A DNA stretch of 64,000 bases, from NCBI RefSeq assembly GCF_022171985.1, contig NZ_JAJVHF010000003.1, positions 310,001 through 374,000 on the forward strand. The letters run 5' to 3'. Shown here piece after piece: positions 20,354 through 28,037 of this stretch; position 1 is the stretch's first letter, and every line of letters begins with the position of its first letter. The DNA comes from Huaxiibacter chinensis (GTDB lineage Bacteria; Pseudomonadota; Gammaproteobacteria; Enterobacterales; Enterobacteriaceae). A program made the position numbers and the translations under genes. The notes under the pieces were generated by a model. That model ran no database searches. It saw only the letters and a list, made by a program, of their open reading frames with translations, and had not been told where the DNA came from.

Positions 20354-21190
20354 GTGTCGCTATCCGTCTCATTAATTCGCCGCCGGATGTATGGATTCTT
20401 GTTCGATCAGAATACGCGCACCGGAAGGCGTGTCGAAGGTCTGTGCGGACTATTTGCACTCCTGAGCGTGCTCATCATCTTTATTGAATCGGGGTTAGGC
20501 ACGCAATACCACCTCACCGTCAATGAGTGGCATCTCTTTGTCTGGCTTGAACTTTTCGTGACCCTGGTTTTTACGCTGGAATATCTTCTACGGGTGTTCA
20601 GCTGGCCGGATCCTGCCCGATACGTTTTTAGCTTTTGGGGTTTTATTGATTTAGCCACCATCCTGCCGTTATTTGTCATGTGGCTGTGGCCGGAAATCAG
20701 TATTAATTATGTCTTCGCCTGGCGAGCGATGCGCGTTATTCGCGTACTCCGCGTCTTAAAATTGCTGCGTTTTATGCCGTCTTTACAGGTGTTCTGGACG
20801 GCAATTAAAAGCGCGCGTCATCAGCTCATTTTATTCTATTCGTTTATTGCGATTGTGATGATTGTGTTTGGATCGATGATGTATCTGATAGAAGGGCCGA
20901 AGTACGGTTTTACTACCTTAAACGCGTCGGTTTACTGGGCTATCGTGACCGTCACAACGGTAGGGTATGGGGACATTACGCCGCACACGCCCCTGGGCAG
21001 GATAGTGGCTTCGGTGCTGATCCTGATTGGCTATTCGGTGATTGCGATCCCCACAGGACTAATAACCTCCCATATGAGCGCCGCTTTCCAGAGCCGTGAG
21101 TCGCAGCGCAGATGTTCACAGTGCCAGCAGGCCATTCACGAACAGGATGCCCGCTACTGTCACCGCTGTGGCAGTGAACTTCAGGAATAA
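20354..21190 (+). CDS. Six-helix voltage-gated-type potassium channel with C-terminal zinc ribbon
   Basis: A 278-residue ion transporter-family protein. Segments S1-S4 fill about residues 28-140. S4 has arginines every third position (RAMRVIRVLRVLKLLRF), the voltage-sensor pattern. The pore follows with selectivity filter TVGYGD near residue 200, and then S6. There is no RCK domain, so it is not Kch. The last 30 residues form a zinc ribbon with two C-x2-C pairs (CSQC and CHRC), an unusual addition. GTG start with GAGGT upstream. It sits where E. coli has no gene between oppF and yciU. Confidence 0.88.
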   Translation: MSLSVSLIRRRMYGFLFDQNTRTGRRVEGLCGLFALLSVLIIFIESGLGTQYHLTVNEWHLFVWLELFVTLVFTLEYLLRVFSWPDPARYVFSFWGFIDLATILPLFVMWLWPEISINYVFAWRAMRVIRVLRVLKLLRFMPSLQVFWTAIKSARHQLILFYSFIAIVMIVFGSMMYLIEGPKYGFTTLNASVYWAIVTVTTVGYGDITPHTPLGRIVASVLILIGYSVIAIPTGLITSHMSAAFQSRESQRRCSQCQQAIHEQDARYCHRCGSELQE

Positions 21191-21191
21191 A

Positions 21192-21215
21192 AAAAGGCTG
21201 CCATCGCAGCCTTTT
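21192..21215. terminator. Bidirectional terminator between the ion channel gene and yciU
   Basis: Ten-pair stem AAAAGGCTGC / GCAGCCTTTT with loop CATC, giving A-runs and T-runs on either side for the convergent genes. Confidence 0.85.
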
Positions 21216-21218
21216 ATA

Positions 21219-21581
<363 letters not shown>

Positions 21582-23042
21582 TTACAGCAACGGACTAAAG
21601 AAGTAAAACAGACGTTCGGTAATTCGCTGCCAGAGAGGGCGTTTCATCCACAACCCGGCGTCCAGCAGGCGAGAGCGGGAGATATAATCATCCTGCACGG
21701 CCGCCAGATCGTCACCGAAGCCGGCATCGTCAATCACCAGCGTGATTTCGAAATTGAGCCACAGGCTGCGCATATCCAGATTCACCGTACCCACCAGGCT
21801 CAGTTCACCGTCGACCAGCACGCTTTTCGTATGTAAAAGCCCGCCCTCAAACTGATAAATTTTTACCCCTGCGGCGAGCAGTTCGGCGAAGAAAGCCCGG
21901 CTAGCCCAGCCGACAAGAACCGAGTCATTCTTGCGCGGCAAGATAATACTGACGTCGACACCGCGCTGGGCGGCGGTGCAGATGGCATGCAACAGATCGT
22001 CGCTCGGTACGAAATAGGGCGTCGTCATGATTAAATATTCGCGTGCCGAATAGGCAGCGGTCAGTAACGCCTGATGGATTAAATCCTCAGGGAAACCGGG
22101 CCCGGAGGCGATGGTATGAATGGTATGTCCGCTGGCTTCCTCAAACGGCATAATATTATTGTCCGGCGCCGGGGGCAGGATCCGCTTGCCGGTTTCGATC
22201 TCCCAGTCGCAGGAGTAAACAATCCCCATCGCGGTGGCGACTGGGCCTTCCATACGCGCCATCAAATCAATCCACTGACCCACGCCCGCATCCTGTTTGA
22301 AGAAGCGAGGATCGACCATGTTCATACTGCCGGTATAAGCAATGTAGTTGTCGATCATGATCATTTTACGGTGCTGACGTAAATCCATCCGGCGCAGGAA
22401 GACACGCAGAAGATTTACCTTCAGGGCCTCGACAACCTCAATGCCTGAATTACGCATCATGCCTGCCCACGGGCTGCGGAAGAAGGCGACGCTGCCGGCA
22501 GAATCCAGCATCAGACGGCAATGGACACCGCGACGTGCCGCCGCCATCAGCGACTCCGCCACCTGATCGGCCATTCCCCCTGGCTGCCAGATATAAAAGA
22601 CCATCTCGATATTGTGGCGGGCCAGCTGGATGTCGCGGATAAGCGCCTGCATTACGTCTTCGGAGGTGGTGAGAAGCTGAAGCTGATTGCCTTTGACTCC
22701 GCCAATCCCCTGGCGACGCTCGCAAAGTTTAAACAGGGATGTCGCCACGCTGCTGTTTTCTTCTGCGAAGATATGCTTGCAGGATTTAAGATCGTTCAGC
22801 CATTTAGCGGTGGAAGGCCACATGGCGCGCGCGCGCTCTGCACGGCGTTTACCCAGATGCAGTTCACCCACGGAAAGATACGCAATAATCCCTACCAGCG
22901 GCAGAATATAGATAATGAGCAGCCAGGCCATTGCTGACGGCACCGCTCTGCGCTTCATCAGGATGCGGAGCGTTACCCCCGCGATGAGCAGCCAGTATCC
23001 CAGAATGACCAGCCAACTCACCACGGTGTAGAAGGTTGTCAT
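21582..23042 (-). CDS. clsA: Cardiolipin synthase A
   Basis: Condenses two phosphatidylglycerol molecules into cardiolipin plus glycerol at the inner membrane. It has 486 residues. Two hydrophobic N-terminal segments (about 5-25 and 38-58) are followed by two phospholipase-D-type HKD motifs, HRKMIMID near residue 224 and HTKSVLVD near residue 404, each with the downstream N/G residues. Inner-membrane protein. Confidence 0.96.
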   Translation of the reverse strand: MTTFYTVVSWLVILGYWLLIAGVTLRILMKRRAVPSAMAWLLIIYILPLVGIIAYLSVGELHLGKRRAERARAMWPSTAKWLNDLKSCKHIFAEENSSVATSLFKLCERRQGIGGVKGNQLQLLTTSEDVMQALIRDIQLARHNIEMVFYIWQPGGMADQVAESLMAAARRGVHCRLMLDSAGSVAFFRSPWAGMMRNSGIEVVEALKVNLLRVFLRRMDLRQHRKMIMIDNYIAYTGSMNMVDPRFFKQDAGVGQWIDLMARMEGPVATAMGIVYSCDWEIETGKRILPPAPDNNIMPFEEASGHTIHTIASGPGFPEDLIHQALLTAAYSAREYLIMTTPYFVPSDDLLHAICTAAQRGVDVSIILPRKNDSVLVGWASRAFFAELLAAGVKIYQFEGGLLHTKSVLVDGELSLVGTVNLDMRSLWLNFEITLVIDDAGFGDDLAAVQDDYISRSRLLDAGLWMKRPLWQRITERLFYFFSPLL

Positions 23043-23183
23043 AGTTAAAAATCCTTTTGAAAGCGTATTGTTATGAGTTTACGCGTAAGGATTCATCTGG
23101 CAAATAAAAACGACAGATAAAGCGCTGGTATGCCGCATCCAGAGGGCTATAATGGGGTTTCTGTTAAGGAAAGAGCTGTAAAC

Positions 23184-23357
23184 ATGAAGCGCAGTAGAAC
23201 TGAAGTAGGGCGCTGGCGCATGTTGCGACAAATGAGCCGTCGTAAAGCACGTTGGCTGGAAGCACAATCCCGCCGCAATATGCGAATCCATGCCATCAGA
23301 AAATGTGGGCTGAGTCACCACCGTAACGCGTTGGTGTTCGCCGTCCGCGATCTCTGA
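23184..23357 (+). CDS. yciY: Small basic protein YciY
   Basis: 57 residues (MKRSRTEVGRWRM start), rich in Arg, close to E. coli YciY in length and sequence. Function unknown. The ATG at 23184 is chosen over an upstream in-frame start because it matches the family start and follows the GGAAAGAG segment. It lies divergent from clsA and is followed eight bases later by a strong terminator. Confidence 0.85.
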   Translation: MKRSRTEVGRWRMLRQMSRRKARWLEAQSRRNMRIHAIRKCGLSHHRNALVFAVRDL

Positions 23358-23365
23358 AAACGTCG

Positions 23366-23394
23366 AGGCACCGTTAGCGGTGCCTGATTTTTTT
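23366..23394 (+). terminator. Rho-independent terminator of yciY
   Basis: Eight-pair stem AGGCACCG / CGGTGCCT, loop TTAG, then a seven-T run after two intervening bases. Confidence 0.85.
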
Positions 23395-23497
23395 CTGGGG
23401 TAACCCCTACCTGAACTGGCGATCTTTCCCGTTCTTCGTGTCATCAACCTGTACAACTGCGATATCATGTACACATCCGACATGATGAATAAACATA

Positions 23498-23632
23498 ATG
23501 AATCCTTTCTATTGGGTGATAATCACCATTTTTACCGTAGATGCATTAAGAGAATTATTTGGGGTGTCTACACTTCCGCAGCTGATTGATGTTGTTTCGC
23601 TCTCTTTGACCCACTATTTGACGCTGCGGTGA
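23498..23632 (+). CDS. Possible small membrane protein, 44 residues
   Basis: Open frame starting [20 protein letters not shown] and ending LTHYLTLR. Residues 4-16 form a hydrophobic stretch. It lies in the otherwise empty gap between yciY and leuE. I do not recognise it. No good ribosome-binding site precedes the ATG, which argues against it; balanced codon use and the coherent hydrophobic/amphipathic sequence argue for it. It could also be a decayed gene. Confidence 0.3.
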   Translation: MNPFYWVIITIFTVDALRELFGVSTLPQLIDVVSLSLTHYLTLR

Positions 23633-23681
23633 TAAGGCCTGGCGGAGACAGAGTGTATTGATTTTTAAAAAGGAGGATGTG

Positions 23682-24317
23682 GTGTTTGCTGAGTTTGGCG
23701 TGCTTAATTTTTGGACTTATTTTGTAGGGGCTTTTTTTATTGTTCTGGTTCCGGGGCCGAACACGTTATTTGTGTTGAAAACGGGAATCGGTCATGGCGT
23801 TAAAAAGGGGTATCTTGCTGCGACAGGCGTTTTTATCGGCGACGCGGTCCTTATGTTTCTTGCCTGGGCAGGCGTTGCTGCCATGATTCAGACCACTCCC
23901 GTCCTGTTTAATATTGTGCGTTATCTCGGTGCGATGTATCTGCTGTGGCTCGGTGGCAAAATGCTTTGGTCAGTGCTGATGAGGAAAACAGGCACGCAGG
24001 AAAGCGGCGCAGAGCCTGCCAGCGCAATCATGAAACGCTCGCTGGTATTAAGCCTGACCAACCCAAAAGCTATCCTGTTTTATGTGTCCTTCTTCGTCCA
24101 GTTTATTGACGTGAACGCCAAAAACACCGGCACCTCCTTCCTGATACTGGCGACGACGCTTGAGCTAATAAGCTTTATGTACATGAGCTTCCTGATTTTC
24201 TCCGGTGCGTTCGTTACCCGGTATCTTAATACCAGGAAGAAACTGGCAAAGCTCGGAAATGGCCTGATAGGACTGCTGTTTGTAGGATTTGCGGCGCGGC
24301 TCGCGTCGCTGCATTAA
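23682..24317 (+). CDS. leuE: LysE/RhtB-family amino acid exporter, LeuE-type
   Basis: A 211-residue inner-membrane exporter with six hydrophobic segments. E. coli LeuE (YeaS) exports leucine and related amino acids. The family signature [11 protein letters not shown] is at about 22-32; [15 protein letters not shown] and [20 protein letters not shown] match LeuE closely over the whole length. I choose the GTG at 23682, where AGGAGG stands five bases upstream, over a TTG further up. Its 3' terminator is the left attachment site of the prophage. In E. coli leuE lies elsewhere, so this may be a second copy. Confidence 0.88.
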   Translation: MFAEFGVLNFWTYFVGAFFIVLVPGPNTLFVLKTGIGHGVKKGYLAATGVFIGDAVLMFLAWAGVAAMIQTTPVLFNIVRYLGAMYLLWLGGKMLWSVLMRKTGTQESGAEPASAIMKRSLVLSLTNPKAILFYVSFFVQFIDVNAKNTGTSFLILATTLELISFMYMSFLIFSGAFVTRYLNTRKKLAKLGNGLIGLLFVGFAARLASLH

Positions 24318-24324
24318 ATGAAAG

Positions 24325-24344
24325 GCTCCTGCGGGAGCCTTTTT
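24325..24344. repeat. attL core, 20-bp direct repeat overlapping the leuE terminator
   Basis: The 20 bases GCTCCTGCGGGAGCCTTTTT are identical to 56533-56552. They contain the hairpin GGCTCC-TGC-GGGAGCC with T-run that ends leuE, so the phage integrated into a terminator. The int gene begins just inside. The true crossover may be a few bases longer or shorter. Confidence 0.85.
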
Positions 24345-24423
24345 AATGTCTGGCGTAGCTGGAAAACCGCGCCAGACAAGGCTTCACGTTTTACTACTAG
24401 CAGCCAAAAGCCATAAAAAGCGG

Positions 24424-25434
24424 CTAGGGTGTGGACACATTGTGGACACTCTTACCACCATTAGCACCCTTCAGCGGGTTAAGCGAAATCGCGTCCTGCA
24501 GGTACTGAGGAGCGAAGTGCGCATAGACCATTGTCTGCGCAATTTTCGTATGACCTAAGATTCTCTGCAGTGTGATGATATTGCCCCCGTTAATCATAAA
24601 GTGCGTGGCGAAAGAGTGTCGTAGCGCATGTGTTGCTTGCCCCGCCGGTAAGTCGGGCTTAACTTCTTTGAGGATTCGCCTGAAATCAGCATAACTGGCC
24701 TCAGGAAACAGAAAGCCTCGTGCTTTGCCGACTACGTAAGCCGCAACGTCATCAGAGATCGGGACCGTGCGCGGCGTGTTGGTTTTCGTCTTAACGAAAG
24801 ACACCCGGTTATGAATCACATTCTCCGCCTTCAATCGCGCGGCTTCTCCCCATCTTGCCCCGGTACTCAAACACAAAACCGCGATTTTACGATTATCACC
24901 TGAGAGCGCAGCAAGTAAGGCGTCGATTTCCTCAAGAGTGAGATAGCCCGTTTCGGCTGCCTGCTCTTTCAGTTTTTTAAATCCCCTGAATGGATGTTCA
25001 CCGTTATACAGTTCTGACTCAATCAGGGTAGTGAACATCCCTCCTAGCGTAATCAGGTCGCGATTGATGGTAGTTGGCTTAATACCTTCACCCCTACGTT
25101 GAGCACAATATTGCGTTATCAGGCTCTTGGTGATCTGGAAAGCGCATGGGTCACCGGTCATCGTTTCGAAACGCTCAATTTTCCTGAGATACGATTGACC
25201 GTGCTCCTCATGTTTACCTTTCAGCTTCCACCACAACTCTTTCAGTTCTGACAATTGGCGTTTGTCCGTTGGTTTTGAAAGCCATTCCTTTGAGTGATGG
25301 TTATATTGAATGTGCTTTTCAAAAGCCATCGCCTCGCTTTTCTTGTCGAACTTCCGACGGATGCGTTTTCCGTTACGCCCGCTCGGTCTAATGTCCACTT
25401 CATATCGACCATCATCGAGCTTTTTAACAGACAT
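24424..25434 (-). CDS. int: P2-type tyrosine integrase
   Basis: Site-specific recombinase that inserts and excises the prophage. It has 336 residues from the ATG at 25434, which has GGGAGG upstream; the start MSVKKLDDGRYEVDIRP matches P2 Int. The N-terminal arm-binding domain is followed by the catalytic domain with Arg in STGARWGEA, HALRHSFATH with the His-x2-Arg box, GH in ILGHTK and the nucleophile Tyr in MVYAHF. It lies next to attL. Excision requires Cox. Confidence 0.96.
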   Translation of the reverse strand: MSVKKLDDGRYEVDIRPSGRNGKRIRRKFDKKSEAMAFEKHIQYNHHSKEWLSKPTDKRQLSELKELWWKLKGKHEEHGQSYLRKIERFETMTGDPCAFQITKSLITQYCAQRRGEGIKPTTINRDLITLGGMFTTLIESELYNGEHPFRGFKKLKEQAAETGYLTLEEIDALLAALSGDNRKIAVLCLSTGARWGEAARLKAENVIHNRVSFVKTKTNTPRTVPISDDVAAYVVGKARGFLFPEASYADFRRILKEVKPDLPAGQATHALRHSFATHFMINGGNIITLQRILGHTKIAQTMVYAHFAPQYLQDAISLNPLKGANGGKSVHNVSTP

Positions 25435-25530
25435 AAAGCCTCCCGATGATGTTACTGCGTACTTCAATTTCCTGATTTAAATAGCAAAAACTCACTGTGC
25501 ATTTGCTGCACAAAAAAGCGCCGTAAATGG

Positions 25531-25830
25531 TTAGCCAGTTTTCTGGTCTGAGTGGGGTGACGTTGTTGTCTGCTGCCCAAAGTGCGCGAGAGCCGGTGCA
25601 ATTTGCCCAGCTTCAGGTGCTATTTGATCAGTCATAAACCACATCGTGTATTTCGTGAAACGAGGGTGCTGGAGAATTTTCATTATGGATTCCACACCTG
25701 CATTTTTGGAGCGGCTTTCATAGCTCGAAAGTGAACTATAAGGAACGCCAGTCAAGTCACTGACTTCCCTACGGTTTAGCCTCTCTGACTCCCGCATGAG
25801 TTTTAGCTTCTCTGAAACGTGTATTGACAT
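25531..25830 (-). CDS. C: P2-type immunity repressor C
   Basis: Maintains lysogeny by repressing the early promoter and gives immunity to related phages. It has 99 residues, the P2 C length, without the C-terminal protease domain of lambda-type repressors, so it is not cleaved by RecA/LexA-type induction. The helix-turn-helix lies in RREVSDLTGVPYSSLSSYE (about 20-38), and the C-terminal part IAPALAHFGQQTTTSPHS is close to P2. SD AGGAG lies upstream. Divergent from cox. Confidence 0.93.
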   Translation of the reverse strand: MSIHVSEKLKLMRESERLNRREVSDLTGVPYSSLSSYESRSKNAGVESIMKILQHPRFTKYTMWFMTDQIAPEAGQIAPALAHFGQQTTTSPHSDQKTG

Positions 25831-25897
25831 AATTACTCCTATTGCGTAATTTTGTGTTCATGGTATTCATTGTTTTGCATTCGTAGTTACACTAAAG

Positions 25898-25927
25898 GCA
25901 ATTATAAGCCATTAAGAGCAATTAAAA
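25898..25927. promoter_or_regulatory. Candidate repressor operator, two direct repeats 20 bp apart
   Basis: GCAATTATAA (25898-25907) and GCAATTAAAA (25918-25927) are direct repeats spaced exactly 20 bases, two helical turns, between C and cox. P2 C binds two direct-repeat half sites spaced about two turns over the early promoter. The assignment rests on position and spacing only. Confidence 0.5.
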
Positions 25928-25949
25928 CGCTAACGGAGAAGTGTACCAG

Positions 25950-26228
25950 ATGAAGAAGACGTTAGAGAGCGCAACTGACGCAGTTCCATATCAGGAGTTT
26001 GCACGCCTGATAGGTAAAACCCCGGCGGCCGTAAAAGGGATGATTGAGAAAGGCAAATTACCAATCATTGAAATGACCGACCCACAATCTGCTACTGGAA
26101 GAGCTGGGGAGTATTGGGTCTACCTTCCGGCATGGAACAACGGTATGAAGATGGCATATGAAAGCCGTCCTAGAGAGATTCGCGATGGTTGGTTGATGTG
26201 GCTCGGCTTAGGGCAACCTTCACGGTAA
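25950..26228 (+). CDS. cox: Cox: repressor of the C promoter and excisionase
   Basis: Small DNA-binding protein that blocks the repressor promoter during lytic growth and acts as directionality factor for excision by Int. It has 92 residues. A winged-helix/MerR-like N terminus (YQEFARLIGKTPAAVKGMIE) is followed by a conserved C-terminal part (GRAGEYWVYLPAWNNG) very like P2 Cox. I choose the ATG at 25950, eight bases after GGAGAAG; the GTG at 25941 lies too close to that site. Confidence 0.92.
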   Translation: MKKTLESATDAVPYQEFARLIGKTPAAVKGMIEKGKLPIIEMTDPQSATGRAGEYWVYLPAWNNGMKMAYESRPREIRDGWLMWLGLGQPSR

Positions 26229-26269
26229 TTAGATTCATCTATTTCATTCAAATTCAATCGAGAAATTGC

Positions 26270-26509
26270 ATGTCAAAACCAATAAAGCATGGCTGCATTC
26301 GTCATATCACTAATGGTATGCGGGTGCTGATCGACTTAAAAAGCGTGGCCGCTATCCGTGAGCGCACTGAAACAGCCGACAAAGTTGAGGTGCATCTTAC
26401 GTCGGGAGAAGTTTTTGAACTTGATGTTGCCTATGAGGAGATTGCAGGTCTGTATCTAGAATTTTTAGCAAAAGAACGTGGGGTTATGGCAAACCCCACC
26501 AGTATTTGA
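26270..26509 (+). CDS. Small early protein, unknown function
   Basis: 79 residues from the ATG at 26270 (MSKPIKHGC). It looks like the short protein that follows cox in P2 relatives (orf78 position). It has a strand-rich pattern, RVLIDLKSVAAIRER then VEVHLTSGEVFELDV, suggesting a small beta fold. No membrane segment or motif of known function. First gene after cox in the early operon. Confidence 0.7.
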   Translation: MSKPIKHGCIRHITNGMRVLIDLKSVAAIRERTETADKVEVHLTSGEVFELDVAYEEIAGLYLEFLAKERGVMANPTSI

Positions 26510-26511
26510 GC

Positions 26512-26700
26512 TTAGTTGATATCTAAAAAGCTTTTATGCGTGACAGGCATTTTAGATTGAACTGCCTCTCTCAACTGGATTGACAGTTTGTTGATTTCCT
26601 CAGCCTTCTCACGATTAGAGATCGCATCAGAGGAAGAATTAACCAATGCAATGGCTGATTTTAGAGTGGCAATTAATTCATCATTTTGTTGATTAGTCAT
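26512..26700 (-). CDS. Small minus-strand ORF inside the early region, unknown function
   Basis: 62 residues starting MTNQQNDELIATLKSA, mostly helical and charged (REKAEEINKLSIQLREAV). AGG lies nine bases before the ATG at 26700. It runs against the early operon and its stop is two bases from the preceding gene, so it could be expressed in the lysogen when the early promoter is silent. I do not recognise it. A longer start at 26712 lacks a ribosome-binding site. Confidence 0.5.
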   Translation of the reverse strand: MTNQQNDELIATLKSAIALVNSSSDAISNREKAEEINKLSIQLREAVQSKMPVTHKSFLDIN

Positions 26701-26797
26701 GAAATACCTCATGTGATTGGCTTGTTTTTGGCGATTCGATCCTATCACAAGGCCATGTGTCGGGCATGGTTAAAACCCGACTCCCTAAGGAGAATTT

Positions 26798-26968
26798 ATG
26801 AAAGAGCCTCGCTGTATTGCACAGTTGCTTCGAAGAGAAAGCCCTAATCCGATCAACTTCACCATCACTCACGGTCGCGGCCGCAAGGGCATAATCATCC
26901 GAACCCGTAAGCCGGGCGTTATCGAGAAGGTTCGCCGTCTGGTCAAAAAGAGAGGACTGTGGTTATGA
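26798..26968 (+). CDS. Small basic early protein, possibly Fil family
   Basis: 56 residues, MKEPRCIAQLLRRESPNP start, very basic C terminus (VRRLVKKRGLWL). Strong SD AAGGAG six bases before the ATG, and its stop overlaps the start of B (ATGA), so it is translated and coupled to B. The LLRRESP segment resembles small P2/186-group proteins annotated as filamentation protein Fil (DUF2724), which inhibit cell division when overexpressed in 186; that match is from memory and uncertain. Confidence 0.7.
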   Translation: MKEPRCIAQLLRRESPNPINFTITHGRGRKGIIIRTRKPGVIEKVRRLVKKRGLWL

Positions 26969-27465
26969 CGGTAATGACACTGGACGTGATCCAGAAACAA
27001 CCAACAGCGCTTCGCGGTCTGGTCTGCAAGTATCTGGCTCAGCCTCGCTGGCAGGACACTTGCGATTTTTACAATCAGATGATGGAGCGGGAGCGTCTTA
27101 CGGTTTGTTTCCACGCTCAATTAAAACAGCGTCACTCTGTCATGCGCTTAGAGGAAATGACCGAAGCCGATCGTGAGCGTCTTGTTTGCGCGCTTGATGA
27201 ATTGAGAAATGCATTCGCCGGGCACCGCAAACTTGGCGTGTCGAAAGCAACTTTCATCAGCCGCCTGACCGTTAGCCAAAGGCGATCACTGTTTCTTCAT
27301 GCGGGACTGACAGAGCAGGAATTTATGATGCCGCACTGGCGTTTGAATGAAGAGGGCTGTTATTGGCGCGACAAACTTTTCCGCGCGCTGCGAGAGCTGT
27401 TTAGCCTTTTTGAGTACGCACCAACCATTTTAACCTCGGTAAAACCTGAGCAGTATTTACATTAA
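26965..27465 (+). CDS. B: Replication protein B
   Basis: In P2, gpB binds the host helicase DnaB and is needed for lagging-strand synthesis. It has 166 residues from the ATG at 26965, the P2 length. The core QPRWQDTCDFYNQMMERERL and the tail LFSLFEYAPTILTSVKPEQY match P2 B closely. AGAGGA stands eight bases upstream. Early operon, coupled to the preceding small gene. Confidence 0.9.
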   Translation: MTVMTLDVIQKQPTALRGLVCKYLAQPRWQDTCDFYNQMMERERLTVCFHAQLKQRHSVMRLEEMTEADRERLVCALDELRNAFAGHRKLGVSKATFISRLTVSQRRSLFLHAGLTEQEFMMPHWRLNEEGCYWRDKLFRALRELFSLFEYAPTILTSVKPEQYLH

Positions 27466-27531
27466 TTAATCTGGATTCGTTTTATTACGCGCCTTACTGC
27501 GTGGGGACTCCTTTTGTCCGGAGATAGGCAA

Positions 27532-27741
27532 ATGCAAAAACAAAATACAGCTCCAGGTGGCATGTTTTCCGCTCTTCTGGAGCAGGCAGTAAACGAAGCA
27601 CAGCGCGACCTAGCGACACGATTCTCATCTCGATTTGACGGGCTTATCGCTCATATCAGCAAGTCTGAGCTCAATCGTACCGAGATTATCGAGTTATTAG
27701 GTCAAGAGTCGGCAAATTTGCACAACGCAATTTTCGATTGA
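27532..27741 (+). CDS. Small early protein, unknown function (possibly DUF2732)
   Basis: 69 residues from the ATG at 27532, with GGAG eight bases upstream. Helical, with FSALLEQAVNEAQRDLATRF followed by LNRTEIIELLGQES. This layout is seen in short P2-group proteins between B and A. No catalytic motif is visible. Confidence 0.7.
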   Translation: MQKQNTAPGGMFSALLEQAVNEAQRDLATRFSSRFDGLIAHISKSELNRTEIIELLGQESANLHNAIFD

Positions 27742-27772
27742 GCAGGCTAACCACTTTTAAAAGGAAGCCAGA

Positions 27773-28036
27773 ATGAGCATACGCATCGAGATTAATAACC
27801 AATACGTCATCACCAGTGACCGCTATCAATTCATTTTGCAGGAAAAAAAGACCGCTACATCCGGGAAGAATGAAGGTAAGGAATGGTTGGACGTTGTGGG
27901 TTACTACCCAACTATCCCTAAGCTTATCTCAGGCTTGGTATTGCATGATCTTTTGACCAGCGATCTTACTGGCTTCTCAGCTCTGGAAGCTCGGATTGAA
28001 CGCATCGGGAAGCAATGCCTGGACGCTTTTAAATAA
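27773..28036 (+). CDS. DUF5405-type small early protein
   Basis: 87 residues, MSIRIEINNQYVITSDRYQF start. Short proteins of this kind stand directly before gene A in P2-like phages (DUF5405), function unknown. Good SD (AAGGAAG). The stop lies one base before the gene A start, suggesting coupling to A. Confidence 0.78.
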   Translation: MSIRIEINNQYVITSDRYQFILQEKKTATSGKNEGKEWLDVVGYYPTIPKLISGLVLHDLLTSDLTGFSALEARIERIGKQCLDAFK

Positions 28037-28037
28037 T

